This document shows positions 35,628 through 45,354 of a stretch of 64,000 bases of DNA, piece by piece; the first letter of the stretch is position 1; every line of letters starts with the position of its first letter. A program made the translations under genes and the position numbers. The notes beneath the pieces are model-generated. The model worked only from the letters and a program-made list of their open reading frames with translations. It ran no database searches and was not told the origin of the DNA. The DNA is from Rhodopseudomonas palustris HaA2 (GTDB lineage: Bacteria > Pseudomonadota > Alphaproteobacteria > Rhizobiales > Xanthobacteraceae). The stretch lies in the NCBI RefSeq assembly GCF_000013365.1, contig NC_007778.1, positions 1,798,001-1,862,000 of the forward strand, given 5' to 3'.

Positions 35628-36779
35628 ATGGCACAGCAACTGGCATTGGACGGTGGTCCGACGCTCGAACGGATCGCGCGGGGTGACGGGCTGGCGCTGT
35701 GCGCCGCCGGTTCCTGGACGGCGAAGTTCGCCCCCGTGCTGGAGCGCATCGTCGCAGACGCCGAGCAACTGACCGGCACGCGGCCGAACATCTTCATCGA
35801 TGTTTCCGAAGTTGTCCGGCTGGACACGTTCGGCGCCTGGCTGATCGAGCGGCTGCGCCGCAACCTCGCCCAGGACGGCATCGAGGCGAAGATCGCCGGT
35901 CTGTCGGCGAACTATGCGAGCCTGGTCGACGAGGTCCGCCAGGTCGAGCCGGTCCCAGCGGATACGTCGCGGGGAGGCGGGCTGCGGGCGCCGATCGAGA
36001 AGCTCGGCCGCACCATGTTCGCGTTCGGCGACGATATCGTGGCGCTGATCAGCATGCTCGGCGCGGTGCTGGCCGGGGTGCTGCGGGCGATCCTGCATCC
36101 CTCGACCTTCCGGCTGGCGTCGACGGTGCATCATCTCGAGCAGGTGTGCTGGCGTGCGGTGCCGATCGTGGTGCTGATCACCTTCCTGATCGGCTGCATC
36201 ATCGCGCAGCAGGGCATCTTCCATTTCCGAAGGTTCGGCGCCGACGTGTTCGTGGTCGACATGCTCGGCGTGCTGGTGCTGCGCGAGATCGGCGTGCTGC
36301 TGGTGGCGATCATGGTCGCGGGCCGCTCCGGCAGCGCCTACACCGCGGAACTCGGCTCGATGAAGATGCGCGAGGAGATCGACGCTCTGCGCACCATGGG
36401 GTTCGATCCGATCGACGTGCTGATCGTGCCGCGGCTGCTCGCGCTGCTGCTGGCGATGCCGATCCTGACGTTTCTCGGCGCGATGGCCGCGCTGTATGGC
36501 GGCGGGCTGGTGGCGTGGCTGTACGGCGGCGTCGATCCGGAGGCGTTCCTGCTGCGGCTGCGCGACGCGATCTCGATCAATCATTTCACCGTCGGCATGA
36601 TCAAGGCGCCGGTGATGGCGCTGGTGATCGGCATCGTCGCCTGCGTCGAGGGGCTGGCGGTGCGCGGCAGCGCCGAGTCGCTCGGCCAGCACACCACGGC
36701 CTCGGTGGTGAAGGGGATCTTCTTCGTGATCGTGATGGACGGCGTGTTCGCGATCTTCTTCGCCTCGATCGGAATCTGA
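35628..36779 (+). CDS. mlaE: MlaE-type lipid ABC transporter permease with N-terminal STAS-like domain
   Basis: This 383-residue protein combines an N-terminal STAS-like domain (about 1-110; IFIDVSEVVRLDTFGAWLIE) with a C-terminal MlaE permease domain of about six helices. The permease segment contains AGRSGSAYTAELGSMKMREEIDALRTMG, the signature coupling region, and ends in the conserved GLAVRGSAESLG stretch. With the following ATPase and MCE protein it forms an inner-membrane complex moving phospholipids between membranes to keep outer-membrane asymmetry. The fused STAS domain is usual in alphaproteobacterial and plant TGD-type homologs, replacing separate MlaB. Confidence 0.9.
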   Translation: MAQQLALDGGPTLERIARGDGLALCAAGSWTAKFAPVLERIVADAEQLTGTRPNIFIDVSEVVRLDTFGAWLIERLRRNLAQDGIEAKIAGLSANYASLVDEVRQVEPVPADTSRGGGLRAPIEKLGRTMFAFGDDIVALISMLGAVLAGVLRAILHPSTFRLASTVHHLEQVCWRAVPIVVLITFLIGCIIAQQGIFHFRRFGADVFVVDMLGVLVLREIGVLLVAIMVAGRSGSAYTAELGSMKMREEIDALRTMGFDPIDVLIVPRLLALLLAMPILTFLGAMAALYGGGLVAWLYGGVDPEAFLLRLRDAISINHFTVGMIKAPVMALVIGIVACVEGLAVRGSAESLGQHTTASVVKGIFFVIVMDGVFAIFFASIGI

Positions 36780-36781
36780 CG

Positions 36782-37552
36782 ATGGCGGAGCAAGGCAGCG
36801 ATCCGATCATCCGGGTCCGCGACGTCTCGGTGCAGTTCGGTGCCACCAAGGTGCTGGACAATCTCGATCTCGACGTCCGCCGCGGCGAGATCCTCGGCTT
36901 CGTCGGCCCGTCCGGCGCCGGCAAATCGGTGCTGACTCGGACCATCATCGGGCTGGTGCCGAAGCTGAGCGGGCGGATCGAGGTGTTCGGCATCGACCTC
37001 GACGCCGCCGGCAAGGCCGAGCGACGCGGCATCGAACGGCGCTGGGGCGTGCTGTTCCAGCAGGGCGCGCTGTTCTCGTCGCTGACGGTGCGGCAGAACA
37101 TCCAGTTTCCGGTGCGGGAATATCTCAAGCTGTCGCAGCGGCTGCTCGACGAGATCGCCATCGCCAAGCTGGTGATGGTCGGTCTCAAGCCGGAGGTGGC
37201 CGACCGCTACCCGTCAGAGCTGTCGGGCGGCATGATCAAGCGCGTGGCGCTGGCCCGGGCGCTGGCGCTCGATCCGGAACTGGTGTTCCTCGACGAGCCG
37301 ACCTCCGGCCTCGACCCGATCGGCGCCGGCGAGTTCGACGAGCTGGTCCGCACCCTGCAGCGCACTTTGGGTCTCACCGTTTTCATGGTAACTCACGACC
37401 TCGACAGCCTGCACACCGCGTGCGACCGGATCGCCGTGCTCGGCGACGGCAAGGTGATCGCGGCCGGCTCGATGGCCGAGATGCAGGCGTCGCAGCATCC
37501 GTGGCTGCGGTCCTATTTCCACGGCAAGCGCGCCCGTGCGGTGGTCGGTTAA
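36782..37552 (+). CDS. mlaF: MlaF-type lipid ABC transporter ATPase
   Basis: This 256-residue ABC ATPase has Walker A GPSGAGKSV, signature LSGGMIKRVALARALA (the LSGGM variant is typical of MlaF) and Walker B LVFLDEPTSGLDPIG. A conserved H-loop lies in FMVTHDLDSL. The start lies 2 bp after the mlaE stop, so the two are tightly coupled. It energises lipid transport by the MlaE permease. Confidence 0.92.
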   Translation: MAEQGSDPIIRVRDVSVQFGATKVLDNLDLDVRRGEILGFVGPSGAGKSVLTRTIIGLVPKLSGRIEVFGIDLDAAGKAERRGIERRWGVLFQQGALFSSLTVRQNIQFPVREYLKLSQRLLDEIAIAKLVMVGLKPEVADRYPSELSGGMIKRVALARALALDPELVFLDEPTSGLDPIGAGEFDELVRTLQRTLGLTVFMVTHDLDSLHTACDRIAVLGDGKVIAAGSMAEMQASQHPWLRSYFHGKRARAVVG

Positions 37553-37666
37553 ATGATCAGTCCGGATCTGTTTCGGAGTATTTCAGGGGTGTGCGCCGCT
37601 TTGAGTCCGCAATTCGCGCGCAAAGCGTGCGGGCGGACGGCGCCGGACTGGGTTGGAGTTGGTTGA

Positions 37667-38542
37667 ATGGAAACGCGGGCGAATTACTTCCTGATCGGCG
37701 TGTTCACCCTCGCGGTGATCGCGGCGGCGTTCGGGTTCGTGCTCTGGTTCCAGAGCCTGCACTCCACCAAGGCGCGCAGCCCGCTGCGGGTGGTGTTCGA
37801 GGGCTCCGCGACCGGCCTGCGCAACGGCGGCAGCGTCAATTTCAACGGCGTCCGGGTCGGCGAGGTGATTTCGGTCAAGCTCGACAATCCGAAGCGCGTG
37901 GTGGCGCTGGCGATGGTCGAGAACACCGCGCCGATCCGCAAGGACACGCTGGTCGGCCTGGAATTCCAGGGCCTCACCGGCGTCGCCGCGATCTCGCTGA
38001 AGGGCGGCATGGAGACGGCGCCGCCGGTGCCGCTCGACGAGGACGGCGTGCCGGTGCTGACCGCCGATCCCGACCTGCTGATGGACATCTCCGAGTCGGT
38101 GAAGGCGACGCTGCGCAACGTCAACAAGGTGGTGGCCGAGAACGCCGAGACGGTGAAGGAATCGCTGTCCAATCTGCAGGTGTTCACCTCGAGCCTGGCG
38201 CGCAGCTCGGACAAGATCGACAGCATCATGGCCAAGGTCGACGGCGTAATCGGCAAGACCGACAGCGTGATGCAGGGCATCGACGCGCTCGCCGGCGGCA
38301 AGGACGGCGGCGAACTGTTCCAGGCGGTCAAGTCGTTCCGCGAACTCGCCGACAATCTCGACAAGCGCTCCAGCGCGCTGATCATCGACGGCCGCCGCAC
38401 GCTGGCCGACATCAGCCGGGCGATCAACAATTTCGACCGCAATCCGACCCGCGTGCTGTTCGGCCCGAGCAACACCGCGCAGCAGGCGCCGCCGCCACCG
38501 CCCGCCGAACCGCCGCGCCCGCCGCGGCGACGGACGCAGTAG
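37667..38542 (+). CDS. mlaD: MCE-family lipid-binding protein (MlaD-like)
   Basis: This 291-residue protein has a single N-terminal membrane helix (about 7-25) followed by an MCE domain (about 38-118, including VFEGSATGLRNGGSVNFNGV) and a long helical region. The C-terminus is Pro-rich (QQAPPPPPAEPPRPP). It is the periplasmic substrate-binding ring subunit of the Mla-type complex and is longer than E. coli MlaD because of the added helical tail, as in other alphaproteobacteria. It follows mlaF by 114 bp on the same strand. The operon appears to end here; no MlaC-like gene is adjacent. Confidence 0.88.
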   Translation: METRANYFLIGVFTLAVIAAAFGFVLWFQSLHSTKARSPLRVVFEGSATGLRNGGSVNFNGVRVGEVISVKLDNPKRVVALAMVENTAPIRKDTLVGLEFQGLTGVAAISLKGGMETAPPVPLDEDGVPVLTADPDLLMDISESVKATLRNVNKVVAENAETVKESLSNLQVFTSSLARSSDKIDSIMAKVDGVIGKTDSVMQGIDALAGGKDGGELFQAVKSFRELADNLDKRSSALIIDGRRTLADISRAINNFDRNPTRVLFGPSNTAQQAPPPPPAEPPRPPRRRTQ

Positions 38543-38602
38543 GCGTCGAACGCAGCCGCCTCACGTGCCCCGGACGCTGCGCAGCGCAAGACGCGATGAC
38601 GG

Positions 38603-38983
38603 GATCTATATCAATCGCGACACCGTGCAACGCGCGACATCGAAGCCTTCGCGCTTCAGCTGCCGCTACACCTTGCGCAAGCCGTAGACTTGGAAGTTCT
38701 CCTCGAACATGCGCCGAACTTCGCTCGTCGGCGCGGCATCCTGTCTGGTGCGCGCCGACAGCTTGGCGGGAATGCGCCGTTTGGCGACGTGAGCATGGTA
38801 GGTCGAGGGGGCGATCGGCAGCGGCTCGACCCCATGCGCCCCACGATGATCCCGGATCAAGTCCGGGACCAATGAAAGCGATCATGGCTTGGAGCGGCGG
38901 TCGAGCTCCGCCGTCGCAAAATAGGCGCTGGCCTTGCGCAGGATCTCCTTGGCCTGCCGGCGCTCGTGGTTCTCCCGCTCCAT
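38603..38983 (-). pseudogene. IS3-family transposase remnant (end of OrfA plus start of OrfB)
   Basis: Reading leftwards from 38983, MERENHERRQAKEILRKASA and then YFATAELDRRSKP stop match the C-terminus of IS3-type OrfA. OrfB begins at an overlapping ATGA (38885) with MIAFI. After an inserted palindrome and a frame change it continues as GVEPLPIAPSTYHAHVAKRR and EENFQVYGLRKV. There a TAG replaces the usual Trp codon, and a further stop follows after DVARCTVSRLI. Most of both genes and the terminal inverted repeats are gone, so this is a decayed scar between the mla operon and the secretion locus. Confidence 0.75.
38849..38870. repeat. Small palindrome inserted in the IS remnant
   Basis: The stretch holds tcccgga / tccggga arms around a short loop. 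It sits exactly where OrfB loses its reading frame, replacing the codons between MIAFI and the HRGAHGVEP segment. The sequence resembles the ends of the palindromic elements found elsewhere in such genomes. Confidence 0.55.
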
Positions 38984-39106
38984 CGTCGGAAACGGCGAAA
39001 GATCGTCTGGACGGCCGATTCTAGGCCTCGGCCCACCGCCAGCATGTTCCGCGCGAAGCCAAGTCCCGGCCGATTGGACGGACGACCTTGCCGGGCGTGC
39101 GTCGCT

Positions 39107-40777
39107 TCATGTCACCGCGACACGGCTTCCGATTGCTCCGGCCTGTCGTTCCTGCGCTTCGCGAACCAACCGCTCCATGTCCGCACCCAAGGCCTCCTCT
39201 TGCGCGGCGATCGATTGTACGGGCACGCTGAGTTGCCGGGCCGGCGCGGCGCTGGGGGCCGGTTTGGCCGCTGCGATCGGGGGAATGGTGGTCTCTGCCG
39301 GCTGCGCCGGCCGTGGCGGCGGGGGCGACCGCAAGGGTTGAACGGCAGCACCCGCTGCGGTTGGACCAGATTGTGCCCGGGCCACGCCGACGGTGCCCAC
39401 CGGCCGTGCCGCCACCGCAGGAGTGACGGTCAGGCGCGGCGCGACCGGCGGCCGGCGCGCCTCAACGGGAGGCGCCTTCGGAAGCTGAGAACTCAGACGA
39501 TCGCTGCTCACCCGGGCCTGAACCCGCGCCGCGTAGCCGCTGGGCGGTGCAAAGAACATCTTCGCAAGCACCGGGACCACCTCGAGAAAAATCACGAACA
39601 GCTTCGTCATCCATGAAAACAGTACGATTGTGGAGCCGTCGTCGGCATCCTTCTTCATCTCCTGATACGCGGTCATGCGCGACAGCGGATCGTTCTTTGT
39701 TCGTGCCTGAAAGTGAGAATTCGTCATCACCTCTCGCCGGAACGCATCGATCCTCGCCTCCTTGCGGGCCTCGACCTGCCGCAGATCCGCCCGCGCTTCG
39801 TCGATCTGCCGCTGCAGCGATTCGCGTTTTGATTTGGCTCCGGCGATTTGCTGTTCGCGAATGACGGCAGCTTCCGACGTGATGCGCGCTTGCGCGGATC
39901 GCAATTCGTCGCGCTTGGCGTTCAACTGCGCGACCTCGCTCAGCCGCGAATCGCGCTGTCGTTCGAGACTTTCACGCTGACGCCGAGCGAACTGGTACCG
40001 CGGACCGATTCCTGATTTCCCGCTGTTGGTCTCGCTGATCTTTTGACCGGTCTCTTCCGCGTTCTCTTCTGCCGCGTATCTCAGGATGCCCTTGTCGATT
40101 TCTTTCAATTCGGCGCGCAATCCCTGTTCTTCGGCATCCAAGGCTTTGATGCGCTGCTCGAACTCGTCCGAGCGGACGCTGACGGACTGGTCGACCGCAG
40201 GAGCCGTCACAAAGTCGTTGCGCAGCGCCGTTTCCATCGCTTCGATACTGGTCCTGCGGCGCTCGATTTCAGCGGCGAGCTGGGCCTCGAACAGTTCGAC
40301 CTTCTGCACAATCGGTACATTGGCGGCGACGCGATTTTGTTCGATCCGTTCGCTGATCGAATCGGAGAAGATCGCCAGTTCCAAGAACGTTGCAATGACC
40401 CAGGCGAGGCCGAAGGAAATCGTCAACCGCGCCGAGACGCGCAGCAACCGCCACAGCGTCTGCCCCCAACTGCGCTCGGTCTCGATGCCGTCTTCACTCC
40501 TTCGCAGCAGACCTTGATAGAACCAATCCGACTGGTACAGCGCGCGGTCGAACATGAACACGACTGTGGCGATCACCAGCGAGGTCGCGACCTGCAACCC
40601 GACATCGGCGATCATGTATCCCATCGCGTGGAAGCTGATGCCGAACACCACGATGAACGAGATGCACAGCATTGCGCCGAGATGCGCGGCCCAGATCCGA
40701 TCCGTCGGCGGACAACTCGCCAGTGTCTCGTGATCGACGCCCGCAATGGAGTTCAGGACACGCTGGAACATGATCAC
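39107..40777 (-). CDS. DUF4407 membrane protein with long coiled coil
   Basis: This 556-residue protein has an N-terminal membrane region (helices about 32-55, 58-76 and 113-137), then a long charged coiled coil (about 150-360) rich in Glu, Arg and Ala. A further hydrophobic helix near 390-410 (IVLFSWMTKLFVIFLEVVPV) and a Pro/Ala-rich disordered tail follow. The start resembles DUF4407 proteins, whose FDRALYQSDW-like motif after the second helix is present. Function is unknown; the family is often found beside surface or phage-related modules. It diverges from the TolC gene across 646 bp. The second ATG, two codons in, is an equally good start. Confidence 0.72.
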   Translation of the reverse strand: MIMFQRVLNSIAGVDHETLASCPPTDRIWAAHLGAMLCISFIVVFGISFHAMGYMIADVGLQVATSLVIATVVFMFDRALYQSDWFYQGLLRRSEDGIETERSWGQTLWRLLRVSARLTISFGLAWVIATFLELAIFSDSISERIEQNRVAANVPIVQKVELFEAQLAAEIERRRTSIEAMETALRNDFVTAPAVDQSVSVRSDEFEQRIKALDAEEQGLRAELKEIDKGILRYAAEENAEETGQKISETNSGKSGIGPRYQFARRQRESLERQRDSRLSEVAQLNAKRDELRSAQARITSEAAVIREQQIAGAKSKRESLQRQIDEARADLRQVEARKEARIDAFRREVMTNSHFQARTKNDPLSRMTAYQEMKKDADDGSTIVLFSWMTKLFVIFLEVVPVLAKMFFAPPSGYAARVQARVSSDRLSSQLPKAPPVEARRPPVAPRLTVTPAVAARPVGTVGVARAQSGPTAAGAAVQPLRSPPPPRPAQPAETTIPPIAAAKPAPSAAPARQLSVPVQSIAAQEEALGADMERLVREAQERQAGAIGSRVAVT

Positions 40778-41423
40778 TCCGCGAAGTCGGTGTCGTGGTT
40801 AACAATACGTAACTGATGAAACCTATCAGTCTCTCGCCGCAGCCAGAAGGCGCCAGTTCGGCAAACGTTCCGCACAGTTAATCGCGCCAGGACGGAGCCG
40901 CACGACGAAGCCGGGACGCTCTGATTGTGCGATCGAAGGCTACGGATCTAGGAATTGTGGGTCTCGGCGTCGCCCGATCTCGGCTCACCGCGTGCAATGT
41001 GAAGGTCGCTGAAGGACGCCGAGGTCCGCTCGACTGCGCGCCGGCGATCGGAACGATAACGTTGCCGCGAATATAACATTCGTCTCACTCTACAGTCGCG
41101 GCTGTTCGCGCGCTGAATCGTCGCCTTTGTCCATCGCGGAGCCTGCAAATTATCCTGTCTCACGAAATTCAGACGGCGATTCGGATAGATAGCCGTCATC
41201 CGGCGGCAAAGTACTGGTACTCCTTCATATTTTACCGGCGACAAGTCCCAATGAGCGGGGGCTGCGCGTCACTCGCCTTGAATGATATTCTATGTTATAT
41301 AGAAAAGCGCATCTTTTCAGTGGCTTGTCGGATTCAGTCGCGGTTTTGCCACACAGGATAACTTTCATCGCCGGCGGTAGTAACTTCATTGCGAGTCAAC
41401 TGTTGGTTTGTTAATTGTTAGAT
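40778..41423. other. Long intergenic region upstream of the secretion operon
   Basis: No convincing gene is present in these 646 bp. The short minus-strand open frame at 40948-41244 has unusual composition and no good start. The right end (about 41270-41420) is clearly more AT-rich than the flanks and probably carries the promoter of the TolC-like gene. Confidence 0.5.
41288..41304. promoter_or_regulatory. Perfect inverted repeat upstream of the TolC-like gene, possible operator
   Basis: ttctat and atagaa flank a five-base spacer 120 bp before the TolC-like start, in the most AT-rich part of the intergenic region. The size and symmetry suit a dimeric regulator site. Confidence 0.35.
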
Positions 41424-42983
41424 ATGCCTTGGAATGTTCGCACTTTTGCTGCCGTAGCATTGATCGCCCTCGGAGCCGACCCTGCCGGGGCTGCCGAGCC
41501 ATTCACGATTTTAGATGCGATCAATCAGGCGGTTAAGACCAATCCCGGGGTGGGGGAAGCCGCTGCCAACCGGCGCGCGACCGAGGCCGAACTGCGCCAG
41601 ACGCAAGGCACGTTGCTCCCCCAGGTTCGCCTGCAGGCCAGCGCGGGACCTGAGAAGCTGCGGCAATACGATGTGGCAACTCCGAACAACGACGAGTACC
41701 TACGCGGGCGCCAAGGATCCGTCGTGGTTCGTCAGTTGCTGTTCGATGGCTTCGCATCGATCAACGAGGTTTGGCGGCAGGCGGCCCGCGTCGACGCAGC
41801 GGCTTTCCGGGTGCTGGAGCGCACCGAGCTGATCGGTCTCGACGCCGCAGAGGCCTACATCGATATGGTGCGCTACACCAAATTGGTGGCGCTCGCTCAG
41901 CAGAACCTCAAAGTACATCTCGAATTGCGTAAGAACGTCCTTGCCCGCTTCCAAGGCGGTCGAGCCGGGGAGGGTGACACCCAGCAGGCAGAAGAGCGGG
42001 TTGCAGCTGCGGAAGCCGTCGCTGCGGAGTTTCGCCTCAGCCTGGACTCTGCACGCGCGAAGTATCGCAAGGTCGTCGGGCTCGAGCCCTACAATCTGCG
42101 CTTCCCGGGCCGACTGTCGGATCTGCCGCAGACCAAAGAGGAATCGCTCGAGGTCGCCTACAAGTTCAATCCGACCATTCGAGCCGCTGGTGCCGACGTG
42201 GTAGCCGCCAACCGCGCTTTTGACGCCACCACGGGCGCATTCCTTCCGACGCTCGCGCTGGAAGGTCGCGCCACGCGTGGCAAGGAAACGATCCTGTACA
42301 ACAACCAGTACGACGAAGTCAGCGGCAAGCTGGTGATGTCCTGGGACATCTTCAACGGTGGCCAGAGCAGCTGGAGGCGCAACGAAGCCGCCGAGCGGAT
42401 GATCCAGGAACAGCAGAAGCTCGCGAGGTTACAGCGCGACGCTCTCGAATCGCTGGATAAGGCCTGGGCGGCGCGAACCATCACGAACGACCGAGCTGCG
42501 GCCCTGGTCCGCGATGTCGAGGCCGCCCGCCGGACCTTCGCGGCCTATACCAAGGAGTATGAACTCGGTCAGCGCACGCTGGTCGATCTGCTGAATTCGC
42601 AGAACCAGTACTTCAACGCCAGTGTTTCGCTGGTCTCCGCGCGCGGCGTTGCGGTTTTTGCGGACTATCAATTGCTGGCGACGATGGGGCAGCTGCTTGA
42701 ATATCTCAAGACTGGTCATCCGCCGGAGATCCAACTGGTCGACGTTCACCCGAGCGGATTTATCGGTTTCGCTCTGGCGCCGGTGCGTCTTCGTCCGCCC
42801 GGCCCTGGTCCGGAGCCCGTGAATGCGGCGGGACCGGTGAGATATTTCGAATCACCCTTTGAAACCGCCAAGCTGCCTCGGGTGATCTCATTCGATGACC
42901 GCTGGGCATCGGGGCATGCCACCAATGCCAACGCTTCTGCGATATTCCCCGGACCCTATGCGGCCGCAGGAGCGAGGTATTGA
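41424..42983 (+). CDS. TolC-family outer-membrane factor of a type I secretion system
   Basis: This 519-residue protein has a signal peptide (PWNVRTFAAVALIALGADPAGA, cut after about residue 23) and two OEP repeats. LDAINQAVKTNPGVGEAAAN begins the first, and YNNQYDEVSGKLVMSWDIFN and RTLVDLLNSQNQYFNA belong to the second. It forms the trimeric outer-membrane channel/periplasmic tunnel. The C-terminal 80 residues (Pro-rich, ending GPYAAAGARY) are an extension beyond the TolC core. A TTG three codons earlier could also start it. The ABC exporter follows 178 bp downstream, and the giant VCBS proteins are the likely cargo. Confidence 0.87.
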   Translation: MPWNVRTFAAVALIALGADPAGAAEPFTILDAINQAVKTNPGVGEAAANRRATEAELRQTQGTLLPQVRLQASAGPEKLRQYDVATPNNDEYLRGRQGSVVVRQLLFDGFASINEVWRQAARVDAAAFRVLERTELIGLDAAEAYIDMVRYTKLVALAQQNLKVHLELRKNVLARFQGGRAGEGDTQQAEERVAAAEAVAAEFRLSLDSARAKYRKVVGLEPYNLRFPGRLSDLPQTKEESLEVAYKFNPTIRAAGADVVAANRAFDATTGAFLPTLALEGRATRGKETILYNNQYDEVSGKLVMSWDIFNGGQSSWRRNEAAERMIQEQQKLARLQRDALESLDKAWAARTITNDRAAALVRDVEAARRTFAAYTKEYELGQRTLVDLLNSQNQYFNASVSLVSARGVAVFADYQLLATMGQLLEYLKTGHPPEIQLVDVHPSGFIGFALAPVRLRPPGPGPEPVNAAGPVRYFESPFETAKLPRVISFDDRWASGHATNANASAIFPGPYAAAGARY

Positions 42984-43161
42984 AGCTCGATCGGTGCGAC
43001 AGCGCCGCCCGAACGACGTCAAGGCGCGGATTTGGATCTGCTAAGGGCATACGCCGGGCGCCATCGACCGAGTTCAAGTGCGACTGGATTGACGAGTTGA
43101 TGGACGCTCGTGAGCGGCTCTGGTGTCGGTCCATAGCAGCCGACTGCAGTCCGAGGCGTAG

Positions 43162-45354
43162 TTGAACGTTCGTTCCGTCAAGGTTGGCCCGGAAGAGGCG
43201 TTGCCCGTCGAGCAAGTCAGCGCCGATGTGCCGCCGGCCGATTCGCTCAGCGACAGTCTGCTGTACCTCGCAGCACATCATGGTCGCGCATTGAGCCGCA
43301 GCGCCCTGCTGTCGGGACTGCCGCTCGAGCGCTACGGCCTCGGCCTCAGCCTGTACGAGCGGGCGGCGCAGCGGGCAGGGCTCGAAGCGCAATTGGTCGA
43401 GCGGCCGTTGCACGAAATCCCATCGCTGGTGCTGCCCTGCGTGTTGCTGTTCCACGACGGCTCCACGCGCGTCATGCTCGCCATGGATGAGGCGGCCGGT
43501 CGCGTCAGCATCGTCGACCCCTCCCGCGGCAACGGACCCGCGACTGCGCCGATCGAAGCCGTTGCCGCGCGGTATGTCGGCTTCGCCTATCTCATTCGAC
43601 CGGCCGGGATGGCGGATGCCCGGACGGGGGCCGCTGGCGATCTTCCGAAGACGCACTGGTTCTGGTCGGTGGTGAGCCGGTTCGGCGCCAATTACGGCCT
43701 CGTTGCGATTGCGGCCTTCATCGTCAATATCCTCGCCCTTGCGGCGCCGCTGTTCATTATGAGCGTGTACGATCGCGTCATTCCGAACGGTGCGATCCCG
43801 TCCCTGGTCGCGCTGGGGGGCGGGCTTGCGCTCGCGATCGGCTTCGATTTCTTGCTCAAGGTGGTGCGCAGTCGCATCATCGATATGACCGGCAAGCAGA
43901 TCGACGTGGTGCTGGCCGCCGACATCTTCGAGCACATTATGGCGCTGAAGATGGACAAGCGTCCGCCTTCGGTCGGCATCCTGGCCAACCAGATGCGCGA
44001 CTTCGACTCCGTCCGGGAGTTTTTCACCTCGGGCACCGTGGTCTCGGCCACCGACATGCTGTTCGCGATCCTGTTCATCGCGGTGCTGTTCATCATCGCG
44101 GGACCGATAGCCTGGATTCCGCTTCTGATGCTGCCGATCATGATCGGTGTCGGGCTTCTCATTCAGCGGCCGCTCGACCGCGCGATGCGGCGCATGCAGG
44201 CGGAATCCGCGGCCCGGCACGGCATTCTGGTGGAGGCGTTGAACGGCATCGAAACCGTGCGTGCCGTGGGAGGTGAGGGGCGCGTGCAGACGGTGTGGGA
44301 GCGCTCTGTTGCGGCGACGGCGCGCTCGAGCGAGGAGGTGCAGTTCTGGGCCTCGCTGGCGCTCACGACCGCAAGCGCGGCCAGCCAGCTGTGTAGCTTG
44401 CTGTTGGTGGTCGCGGGCGTGTTCTTGATCCTCGACGGCAAGCTGTCGGTCGGCGCTCTCATCGCCGCCAACATGCTGTCGGCGCGGATCCTCGGACCGA
44501 TCGCAGGAATCGCTGCGGTGATGACCCGGGCGACCCAGACCACCTCGGCTTTGCGGTCGATCGATCGCCTGATGGGATTGGAGCGCGAGCGACCGCCGGA
44601 AAAGATCTATGTGGCGCGCGAAATCAAGGACGGCCGCATCCAGTTCAAGGACGTCAGTTTCTCGTATCCAGGCAGCCAGGCCAAGGCACTCGACAACGTC
44701 TCGTTCGAGATCAAGCCGGGAGAGAAGGTCGGCATCATCGGCAGGGTGGGATCGGGCAAAACCACTGTCGGACGGCTGGCGACCGCATTCTATCCGCCGA
44801 GCGAAGGCACCATCCTGATCGACGGCATCGACATCCGACAATACGACCCTGCCGATCTGCGGGCCGGGATCGGCTTCGTGCTGCAGGACACGGATCTGTT
44901 CTACGGCAAATTGCGCGACAACATCGCGCTCGGCCGTCCGGCCGCGACCGACGAAGAGGTGCTGGAGGCCGCGAGGCTTGCCGGCGTCGAGAGCTTCATC
45001 GCCGGCCATCCGCAAGGCTACGAGATGATGATCGCCGAGGGCGGCCGCAGCCTGTCCGGTGGCCAGAAGCAGGCGATTGGGCTCGCGCGGGTGCTGATCC
45101 GTAAGCCTCGCGTGCTGTTTCTCGACGAACCGACCGCGCATTTCGATGTCCGTAGCGAGGGCGAGTTCCTGGACCGGCTGAAGGCGCTGGCCAAGGAGGA
45201 GATGACCATCATCGTGTCCACCCATCGTCCCTCGTTGCTGTTGCTGGTCGATCGGATCCTGGTGTTCGACTCCGGCAAATTGATCGCCGACGGTCCGACC
45301 CAGCAGATCTTGACCAAGTTGCGTCCACCGTCGTCGTCCGCGGCGCGAAGATAG
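43162..45354 (+). CDS. Type I secretion ABC transporter, LapB type with degenerate C39-like domain
   Basis: This 730-residue protein has an N-terminal peptidase-C39-like domain (about 1-150; DSLSDSLLYLAAHHGRALS) without the catalytic Cys. A six-helix membrane domain and an ATPase domain follow, the latter with GRVGSGKTT (about 526-534), LSGGQKQAIGLARVL (about 631-645) and VLFLDEPTA. The overall pattern is that of LapB/LssB transporters exporting large RTX or VCBS adhesins. No ATG exists near the beginning; TTG at 43162 behind ccgagg is the best start. The membrane fusion (HlyD) partner that should accompany it is not found in the window. Confidence 0.88.
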   Translation: MNVRSVKVGPEEALPVEQVSADVPPADSLSDSLLYLAAHHGRALSRSALLSGLPLERYGLGLSLYERAAQRAGLEAQLVERPLHEIPSLVLPCVLLFHDGSTRVMLAMDEAAGRVSIVDPSRGNGPATAPIEAVAARYVGFAYLIRPAGMADARTGAAGDLPKTHWFWSVVSRFGANYGLVAIAAFIVNILALAAPLFIMSVYDRVIPNGAIPSLVALGGGLALAIGFDFLLKVVRSRIIDMTGKQIDVVLAADIFEHIMALKMDKRPPSVGILANQMRDFDSVREFFTSGTVVSATDMLFAILFIAVLFIIAGPIAWIPLLMLPIMIGVGLLIQRPLDRAMRRMQAESAARHGILVEALNGIETVRAVGGEGRVQTVWERSVAATARSSEEVQFWASLALTTASAASQLCSLLLVVAGVFLILDGKLSVGALIAANMLSARILGPIAGIAAVMTRATQTTSALRSIDRLMGLERERPPEKIYVAREIKDGRIQFKDVSFSYPGSQAKALDNVSFEIKPGEKVGIIGRVGSGKTTVGRLATAFYPPSEGTILIDGIDIRQYDPADLRAGIGFVLQDTDLFYGKLRDNIALGRPAATDEEVLEAARLAGVESFIAGHPQGYEMMIAEGGRSLSGGQKQAIGLARVLIRKPRVLFLDEPTAHFDVRSEGEFLDRLKALAKEEMTIIVSTHRPSLLLLVDRILVFDSGKLIADGPTQQILTKLRPPSSSAARR

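Noticed and set aside
40948-41244. A 98-codon minus-strand gene between DUF4407 and TolC genes
   Set aside because: The composition looks random, with no homology by eye and no convincing start signal.
43162-43620. Active C39 bacteriocin-type peptidase in the ABC exporter
   Set aside because: The catalytic Cys is absent from the N-terminal domain, so it is a degenerate C39-like domain that probably only binds cargo.
42760-45225. An 821-codon minus-strand open frame opposite the ABC exporter
   Set aside because: It has the Arg/His/Asp-rich composition of antisense shadows in high-GC DNA, while the plus strand encodes clear TolC and ABC domains.
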